Positions 58,068-64,000 of a stretch of 64,000 nt of DNA are shown piece after piece. The notes under the pieces are model-generated. The model was given only the letters and a program-made list of their open reading frames with translations, was not told where the DNA came from and ran no database searches. Origin of the DNA: Methanobrevibacter arboriphilus. GTDB taxonomy: Archaea; Methanobacteriota; Methanobacteria; Methanobacteriales; Methanobacteriaceae. The translations under genes and the position numbers were made by a program. Location of the stretch: contig NZ_AP019779.1 in NCBI RefSeq assembly GCF_019669925.1, positions 1,255,001 to 1,319,000 of the forward strand. The letters are read 5' to 3'. How positions within the stretch are numbered: position 1 is the first letter of the stretch; each line of letters starts with the position of its first letter.

Positions 58068-58898
58068 TTAGGATGGTTTATCTAACAATTTAGTTTTTGA
58101 AACAATAGAACCGTCACCAGCGTGTGGAGTTCTTAAAACTGAGTCATTAGCTTTTTCAATTTCTCTTGCTTCAGTTGCGAGTTTAGCAGCAGTTCCAATT
58201 AACTCATGAGCAGCAGCTACGAGTGGTATATATTGATTAGCATCACGAACCATGAAACAACCTTTAGTATCAATGTCTGCTACTTTACCAGCCGCTTCGT
58301 ACGCAGCAATAGCTTTTGCTTTTGCATAAGGATTAGTGAATCCTGCAGCTTCAACAGCTTTTTCAGCAGTTAATATGATTTTTGGTAATTCTAATTCTTT
58401 ACCAGCTTCAGCTGCTTCAATAAGAGCATCAATAGCATTTTGAACTACTCTGTAAGCACCAGTTAAAGCTAAAACTTTAATAACATCTGCATTGAAAGAA
58501 GCCATTTCTGTTGGATCGAGTAATTCTCTTCTTGCTCCAATCATTGGGTCTCCTTTAACAATTATATATCCTAAACCTTGTTCATCCATTTCATCCTTCT
58601 TTCCAGCTCCTGGAGCATCCCCTATAATTACAGCAGGAATGTCATATCCAGATAAAAGTTCTCTTGCTTTAGCTGGTCCAGGTGCACCTGGGTTAGGACT
58701 TATAAATATAGCAAAATCTGGGTCAAAGTCTTTAACTTTTGGAGTTACTTCTTCTACTTGTTCTGGGTTCATTTTAGCTCCAGAACCGATAATTCGAACA
58801 TCTATGTTAGGTCTATCAGCACGTTCATCGAGTAATAAATCTAATACTGGAGAAGTACCAATATTACCACTTTTTATAATTCCAATTTTGACAACCAT
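58068..58898 (-). CDS. mtd: F420-dependent methylenetetrahydromethanopterin dehydrogenase
   Basis: 276 residues. Oxidises or forms methylene-H4MPT with F420 in the C1 branch of methanogenesis. Signatures: MVVKIGIIKSGNIGTSPVLD, ISPNPGAPGPAKARE, IGDAPGAGKKDEMD, GYIIVKGDPMIGARREFL-like, ending with RTPHAGDGSIVSKT. Composition differs from neighbours: more Ala/Gly codons and higher GC, as expected for high expression. GGTGAT three bases before the ATG, strong TATA box upstream, hairpin downstream. Confidence 0.97.
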   Translation of the reverse strand: MVVKIGIIKSGNIGTSPVLDLLLDERADRPNIDVRIIGSGAKMNPEQVEEVTPKVKDFDPDFAIFISPNPGAPGPAKARELLSGYDIPAVIIGDAPGAGKKDEMDEQGLGYIIVKGDPMIGARRELLDPTEMASFNADVIKVLALTGAYRVVQNAIDALIEAAEAGKELELPKIILTAEKAVEAAGFTNPYAKAKAIAAYEAAGKVADIDTKGCFMVRDANQYIPLVAAAHELIGTAAKLATEAREIEKANDSVLRTPHAGDGSIVSKTKLLDKPS

Positions 58899-58964
58899 TT
58901 TATCACCATTTTTTTATTTATTGTTTTTTAATAAGTACTTTATGTTTTGGTTTAGACCATTAAG

Positions 58965-58976
58965 TTTATATATAAG
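58965..58976 (-). promoter_or_regulatory. mtd TATA box
   Basis: CTTATATATAAA on the minus strand, 67 bases before the ATG; transcription should start near 58943, giving a leader of about 45 bases with the GGTGAT ribosome site. One of the best TATA matches in the window. Confidence 0.6.
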
Positions 58977-59393
58977 TTTCATATTATTAAAAAAACTCAT
59001 TAATATAAAAATATAATAAGAAATAAGCTTAATGAAAACAATTAAACTAAGCAATAGGTTTAATTTCCAGTATTTTTGAGAAATTAGCCATTAAAATTAT
59101 TTATTATATAAAATATTTAATTAAAAGCTAATATAATTAATTAAATATAAAAATATTTATATTATTAATTTTAATGTTTATTAATATATTTTAATGTTTA
59201 TTAATGTAAATATATATAAAAAAGTGAATCTTTGTACATAAAATTATAATTCTAAAATTTCTAATAAAAATCTAAATTTTATAAATTTTATAAGAAATCT
59301 TTTTAATAATATAAAAAATGATTTGAAGAGAATTATACGATTTATTTCATAATTCACTTATTTAATAGTCAATTATCCAATAATCCAATTATT
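58977..59393. other. Intergenic region between mtd and the CfbB/CbiA-type gene
   Basis: About 415 bases. Around 59170-59210 TTAATGTTTATTAATATATT recurs twice. On the minus strand this region follows the CfbB/CbiA-type gene and precedes the mtd promoter. No ORF or RNA gene recognised. Confidence 0.35.
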
Positions 59394-60755
59394 TTATAAT
59401 TCAATTATATTATTTGTAAAATTATGTGCAAAATTAGGACAAGAACAAGCATGAATATGAAGATAACTAGCTAGAGTATTTCCAATAGAAATACCATCAT
59501 GATTATTAATTATTCCTCTTCCTCTTTGAATATCTAAAGCAAAATCAACATTATTAAGAAGATTTTTCTCAATTTGAAGCTTTGTATAATGAAATTCATG
59601 TCCTCTAAATATATCATCCTTTTTTGAAATAAGGTTATCTTTATTTGACTTAGCGATTACATAACTAAGACCTTGAACCTTATCAGTCATTTTAGAAGGA
59701 TGAGGAATAACATCACACATTTTAAACCCATCAATAGATTTGGATAAATACAATAAACCTCCACATTCCCCATAAATAGGATTACCATTATTATGGAATT
59801 TATTAATAGATTTTCGCATAGATTGATTAAATTCTAGCTCCTTTGCAAAAATTTCAGGATATCCTCCTCCAAGATAGAGAGCATCAACATCAGGGATCTC
59901 ATCATCATTGTAAGGACTAAAATAGATCAATTTTGCATTATTATCTTCTAAACTTTCAAAATTTTCAGTGTAATAAAAATTAAACGCTTCATCAAGAGCT
60001 ACTGCAATTTTTGTCTTTTTTTTATTTTCAGAAGTCCAAAGTTCAGTTTTGGAATCTGTTTTAACTTTTGAATTTGATTTTGCTATATTTTTTAAAGCAT
60101 CTAAGTCAATATTTTCTCTAATAACATTAGCCCATTTATCAATATTATTAGCAATTCTTTCTTTTTCTAATGCTGGTATCAAACCTAAATGTCGTTCTTT
60201 TACTATCAAATCATCGTCACGAGGGATTCCCCCAATTACTTTGGTATTAGAAAGTTTTTCAATAGCTTCTTTAGCTTTAAGATAATGACGTTTCCCTTTA
60301 ACTTTATTAAGTATTACTCCCTCAATTTTAACATTAGGATCAAGAGTTTTAAACCCTAAAACAACGGCAGCTGCACTTTTTACAAGACTACGAGCATTTA
60401 AAATAAGTATAACTGGAGCATTTAAAGCTTTAGCTATTGAAGCAGTATTTCCAACATCCCCTGTAGGACTAATACCTTCATAAAGTCCCCTAACACCTTC
60501 TATAACCCCAATTTCAGCTTTAGAAATTTCTAAACCTCTAACAAATGAGCTTCTAATTTGATCCTCATTCATGAAAAATGAATCAAGATTTCTAGGAGGG
60601 TTTTTTGTAGCTAACGAGTGATATGAAGGATCAATATAATCAGGACCAACTTTAAAAGGTTGTACATTCATTTCATCAGATAATACTTTCATAATTCCTG
60701 TTGAAATAGTTGTTTTACCTACCGCACTACCAGTTCCAGCCAATACAATTCTCAT
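59394..60755 (-). CDS. cfbB: Ni-sirohydrochlorin / cobyrinate a,c-diamide synthase
   Basis: 453 residues, normal order: N-terminal P-loop synthase ([10 protein letters not shown] at residues 7-16, [22 protein letters not shown]) and C-terminal GATase ([14 protein letters not shown], nucleophile Cys in [11 protein letters not shown], late [16 protein letters not shown]). Amidates the a and c acetates of Ni-sirohydrochlorin on the way to F430, and by homology cobyrinate on the way to B12. Methanogens with a single copy use it for either. I favour CfbB, with cbiA an equal label. Compare the permuted paralogue at 24993-26663. Confidence 0.88.
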   Translation of the reverse strand: MRIVLAGTGSAVGKTTISTGIMKVLSDEMNVQPFKVGPDYIDPSYHSLATKNPPRNLDSFFMNEDQIRSSFVRGLEISKAEIGVIEGVRGLYEGISPTGDVGNTASIAKALNAPVILILNARSLVKSAAAVVLGFKTLDPNVKIEGVILNKVKGKRHYLKAKEAIEKLSNTKVIGGIPRDDDLIVKERHLGLIPALEKERIANNIDKWANVIRENIDLDALKNIAKSNSKVKTDSKTELWTSENKKKTKIAVALDEAFNFYYTENFESLEDNNAKLIYFSPYNDDEIPDVDALYLGGGYPEIFAKELEFNQSMRKSINKFHNNGNPIYGECGGLLYLSKSIDGFKMCDVIPHPSKMTDKVQGLSYVIAKSNKDNLISKKDDIFRGHEFHYTKLQIEKNLLNNVDFALDIQRGRGIINNHDGISIGNTLASYLHIHACSCPNFAHNFTNNIIEL

Positions 60756-61019
60756 GAATATTAATTGTACTTTTGTTTATTTATATTTTAACAAAAAATA
60801 AAATTATATTTTAATAAAAAATAAATAAAAGCAAATATAATAAAGTTACTAATGAAATTAGTAATAAAATAAATAGTAAAATTAAAAAATTACTAATAAA
60901 TTTACTAATAAAACTATTGATAAAATTATTAATATAAATAGTAATAAGAATAGTAATAAAAATAATATAGAATTACTAATAAGTAAATAATAAAATAAAG
61001 AAATGGGAATCTAATAAAT

Positions 61020-62258
61020 ATGAAGATAAAACACAAAATCAAAGAAAAATATGGAAATATAGACATATTCAATCCCTATATAGTTATATTTTTTATAATA
61101 ATCTTTATACTTGTATCTTTACCTATGCTATATTTTTCTGATGAGTTACCAAGACCATCATTTCAAGTGTATCTTTATATTTTATTAGGTATTATATTCT
61201 TTATTATTGGTATTAAATTCCCAAAAATACTATCAAAATTGTCAAAAAAGTTCAATAAAAAAATAAAAACTCTAAATAAAATAAAAAAAAAGAAATTAGA
61301 ATCGTTACCTTCATTTAAAATAAGTAGTTATTATAAAAATAATGAAAATAAAAATAATAATGGTAATAAATTCAAGAATTTTGAGTTTATTGTATTATCC
61401 ATAGTTCTAATTGGATTATTACTACAAATAATTAATTTCATATTACTTGGAGGAATTCCCCTATTTAGTGGGTTTTTAAAAGCAGAGGCTGCAACTAAAA
61501 TATGGTTATTCTCTTATATATTCTTCATAATAGGAATAAATATACTTTTAGCTAAGTATAATAGAAAAATTTATTATTTATTGCTTATAATTGGATTAGG
61601 ACTTTTTTCACTGACCGGGTATAGAACAACACCAATGGCAATTTTATTAAGCTCTTTTATAACATTATACTACTCAAGAAATTTAAAAATAAAGTACCAA
61701 ATACTTTTTGGAATTATAATAATTTTTTTAATGACTATTATAGGTTTTATAGCTGTGCAATCAATTGAATGGCAGCATTGGAGATTAAATGCATTAGAAC
61801 TAATATCCTATAGAGCAGGTTTTACAATTAATATTCTAGATAGAACAATCCCACTAGCTGGTTCAACACAAGGAGAACTATTTTATTATACATTAACAGG
61901 ATTTTTTAAATCTGTAGATCCTCGTGTGCTTGTTGGACAAGCTGTATTAGGAGAAAATCATTCTATAACTTCAACAATATTTGGTCCTGCCATACTGGAC
62001 TTTGGATGGATTGGAATGAGCATTCAAATGTTTTTAATAGGATTTATATTAAAAATGTTATATATAATTCAAAAACATTTGAAAAGCATAGCTACTGCTA
62101 TCTATGGAATAATTTTAGGACAAACTTTAATTTGGATTGAAACAGGTCCTACAGACATAATAGTTTGGTTTTTTTATATTTTAGGAATTATTACAATAAT
62201 ATATTATATTTATAAAATAGATTATATTTATAATCTAGAAAATTATTATAAGCTATAA
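61020..62258 (+). CDS. Oligosaccharide repeat-unit polymerase (Wzy/O-antigen polymerase-like)
   Basis: 412 residues with about 11 membrane helices, a basic cytoplasmic loop (residues 80-118, Lys/Asn-rich) and an external loop carrying LTGYRTTPMAIL and GQAVLGENHSITSTIFGP, features of the methanogen oligosaccharide repeat unit polymerase family. Probably joins lipid-linked glycan units outside the cell. Followed 58 bases later by a glycosyltransferase on the same strand. GGGAA lies a little far upstream of the ATG. Confidence 0.75.
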   Translation: MKIKHKIKEKYGNIDIFNPYIVIFFIIIFILVSLPMLYFSDELPRPSFQVYLYILLGIIFFIIGIKFPKILSKLSKKFNKKIKTLNKIKKKKLESLPSFKISSYYKNNENKNNNGNKFKNFEFIVLSIVLIGLLLQIINFILLGGIPLFSGFLKAEAATKIWLFSYIFFIIGINILLAKYNRKIYYLLLIIGLGLFSLTGYRTTPMAILLSSFITLYYSRNLKIKYQILFGIIIIFLMTIIGFIAVQSIEWQHWRLNALELISYRAGFTINILDRTIPLAGSTQGELFYYTLTGFFKSVDPRVLVGQAVLGENHSITSTIFGPAILDFGWIGMSIQMFLIGFILKMLYIIQKHLKSIATAIYGIILGQTLIWIETGPTDIIVWFFYILGIITIIYYIYKIDYIYNLENYYKL

Positions 62259-62316
62259 ATGTCATGAAAACAATTTTAAAAGATAATGGCATATTAATAA
62301 GAATGAGAGTGATTAA

Positions 62317-63597
62317 TTGGAAAAAATTACTATAGCAATTGCATGTGAATTAGCTCCTGCAAAAACACTTATTCCTATTATAAAAAAAATAAAAAAAATG
62401 GAAAATTTAGGAAAATTAAATTGGAAAAAAAGCAAAATAATCTGTTTAACCCATGGATCAGGTGTTAAAGAACTACTTGAACCATATTGTGATGAATTTT
62501 ATTCAATTGGAAAAGGTAGGGGTTCTGGAAAAGTAAAAAGAAATAATTTTGAACTTGCATATCTAATTTTCAAAGACATTATTAAAGCAATCTTAGGATT
62601 GAGAGGAAAAGGGATAGATCTTTTAATTACCTGTGGAAATGCTGGTGATGTTAGAAAATCTATATCAGCTGCTAATTTACTTAAAATTCCTGCAATACAT
62701 ATAGAACAAGATATATATAATCCAATTGAAACAATTGCATTTTCTAATTTAGTAACAGTACCTTCAAAAAGTTATAAAAATTATTTAAGTGAAAAATACC
62801 ATATAGATTCTACTGAAAACATTCAGGGTTATCCTATGGTTAATTATATTGTTGATTGTGTTACTAATAATCATTTATTAGATAATGAAGATATAAAAAA
62901 GGATTATGGTTATTCAAAATTTATATTAGTAGTTTTAGGAGGAGATTTAAAAACTAGCGATATAAAAAAGCTAATAAATATTCTAGAAAAAATAAATCTT
63001 CCAACACTTATAGCACCATATCGTTTTAAAAAAGAATTAATTCAAGATATGATAAAATCTAATAAAATTAAAGTTTTAGATGAGTTTGTTGATTTATTAA
63101 GTTTAATGAAATCTTCAAATCTTATGATTTATGGAGCTGGTATGGGAATGACAATAGAAGCAGGTGTTTTAGAAATCCCTTCAATAAAAATAGCAGGGTT
63201 TCATAAAGAACATGGTAGTGTAGATTTAGCAAATGATTTAAAAATTCCAATACTTGAAATAGAAGAAGTTTCAGATTTTTTAGATGAATTTAAAGATAAC
63301 CATCAGGATAAATATGATCATGAAAACAAACATACACATGAAAACAAAGATAACAATAAATGCAAAGATAATCATGAAGATAAAAATAGTTATGATGACA
63401 AATATGAGGATTATATGTTAAAAATGTTAAAAAATAAGCTTCCAAGACCAGAAAGTGAAAAATTAATTAAAAATAGTGAAATTGCTGTTGAAAATTTTGT
63501 AGATATTATTAACAATTTTAATCTAAAAAATCCTCCTAAGAAAAGTGGTTTAAAGTCTATGAAAGCGATTTGGAAAAAAAGATCAGAGTTTAGATAA
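62317..63597 (+). CDS. GT-B fold glycosyltransferase, MurG/epimerase-like
   Basis: 426 residues from TTG 62317 (GAGTGATTAA upstream). The N-terminal Rossmann domain has an IACELAPAKTLIPI start and LLITCGNAGDVRKS; the second has FILVVLGGDLKTSD and MIYGAGMGMTIEAGVLEIPSI, the nucleotide-sugar-binding loop of the MurG / UDP-GlcNAc 2-epimerase superfamily. Between about 327 and 368 lies an odd Asp/His/Lys/Asn-rich insert. Likely acts on a lipid-linked or nucleotide sugar with the polymerase upstream. Specificity unknown. Confidence 0.7.
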   Translation: MEKITIAIACELAPAKTLIPIIKKIKKMENLGKLNWKKSKIICLTHGSGVKELLEPYCDEFYSIGKGRGSGKVKRNNFELAYLIFKDIIKAILGLRGKGIDLLITCGNAGDVRKSISAANLLKIPAIHIEQDIYNPIETIAFSNLVTVPSKSYKNYLSEKYHIDSTENIQGYPMVNYIVDCVTNNHLLDNEDIKKDYGYSKFILVVLGGDLKTSDIKKLINILEKINLPTLIAPYRFKKELIQDMIKSNKIKVLDEFVDLLSLMKSSNLMIYGAGMGMTIEAGVLEIPSIKIAGFHKEHGSVDLANDLKIPILEIEEVSDFLDEFKDNHQDKYDHENKHTHENKDNNKCKDNHEDKNSYDDKYEDYMLKMLKNKLPRPESEKLIKNSEIAVENFVDIINNFNLKNPPKKSGLKSMKAIWKKRSEFR

Positions 63598-63749
63598 TAA
63601 AAAATTCAGTTAATATTATTTTAGAATATTATTATTTAATATACAATTTAATATCTACTTTTAATATTTATTTTTAGTATTATATCTTTAATATTATAGC
63701 ATATTTTTAACATTATATTCTATTTTTAAATATTGTTTATTAATAATTA

Positions 63750-64000
63750 TTAATATTTATCAAGAGCAATTTGATAATTACCATCTAATTTAATAAATGG
63801 TTCAGCCCTATCTATAACAACTCCTAATTTTCTCAAGTCTATCATCTTCTTAAATGGTTTTTTCTTTCTTATAGCCATGATTCTTTTTGCAGAAATAGTT
63901 CCAATACCTGGAACGCGAATTAATTCATAAAAAGAAGCAGAATTAATTTCTAAAGGAAATATATCTCGTTTTAAAGCAGATAAATATTTAGGATCTTCAT
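63750..64000 (-). CDS. Radical SAM protein with C-terminal helix-hairpin-helix (COG4277-like), C-terminal part
   Basis: 83 codons, open at the right edge. The visible end reads DIFPLEINSASFYELIRVPG, IGTISAKRIMAIRKKKPF, then LRKLGVVIDRAEPFI, a helix-hairpin-helix DNA-binding motif in the setting of the putative DNA modification/repair radical SAM family. The radical SAM core is outside the window. Stop at 63750. The 152-base gap before it (63598-63749) is AT-rich and empty. Confidence 0.75.
   Translation of the reverse strand, partial: EDPKYLSALKRDIFPLEINSASFYELIRVPGIGTISAKRIMAIRKKKPFKKMIDLRKLGVVIDRAEPFIKLDGNYQIALDKY

Overview
The window comes from a very AT-rich methanogenic archaeon of the order Methanobacteriales, most likely a Methanobrevibacter-type organism. 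Four things point there: methanogenesis and cofactor genes (mtd, a cfbB/cbiA-type amidase, tfrA, ribK, ribB); SepRS (sepS), used by methanogens for tRNA-Cys; a protein with pseudomurein-binding repeats, which implies a pseudomurein wall; and a large block of adhesin-like surface proteins. Genes have archaeal TATA boxes and Shine-Dalgarno sequences of the GGAGG or GGTGAT type. The genus is inference. No tRNA, rRNA or CRISPR array was seen.

Layout. 0-8.2 kb is metabolic core: a partial FAH-family gene, hisG, a deoxyadenosine/MTA/SAH deaminase, tfrA, sepS, ribK and ribB. 8.4-24.8 kb, all on the minus strand, is a surface-protein island: two short secreted paralogues, an Asn-rich secreted protein, a 63-residue secreted peptide, an Ig-like protein, a 1090-residue beta-helix protein and a 2747-residue beta-helix protein ending in a transglutaminase/C71-like cysteine peptidase domain. 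25-28.2 kb holds a CobQ/CbiA-like protein in permuted domain order and gatA. 28.6-31.8 kb is a gene-poor stretch with small proteins, decayed fragments, a KTSC-like protein that appears to start at ATT, and an Orc1/Cdc6-like ATPase lacking its winged helix; it resembles remains of a mobile element.

31.9-42 kb carries a HAD hydrolase, a TIM-barrel protein, a pseudomurein-binding protein with an M14-like domain, a PadR-ABC exporter operon with a likely operator, a PQQ-type propeller protein and an aldo/keto reductase with Fe-S clusters. 42-55 kb has albA, leuA (or cimA), a DUF63 membrane protein, a PHP phosphoesterase, a DUF1786 protein, a MurJ/Wzx-like flippase, an iron-sulfur flavoprotein, a coiled-coil protein, amt-glnK and trpB2. 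55-64 kb has a ModE-type regulator, a small 2[4Fe-4S] ferredoxin that also seems to start at ATT, hisB, mtd, the CfbB/CbiA homologue, an oligosaccharide polymerase, a GT-B glycosyltransferase and the end of a radical SAM/HhH gene.

The observations I rate highest are the near-cognate start codons (ATT twice, possibly ATC for padR), each behind a good Shine-Dalgarno with no usable ATG/GTG/TTG; the giant adhesin carrying a wall-peptidase-like domain whose third catalytic position looks like Gln; the paralogue pair with conserved ends and exchanged middles; and the decayed Cdc6/KTSC region.
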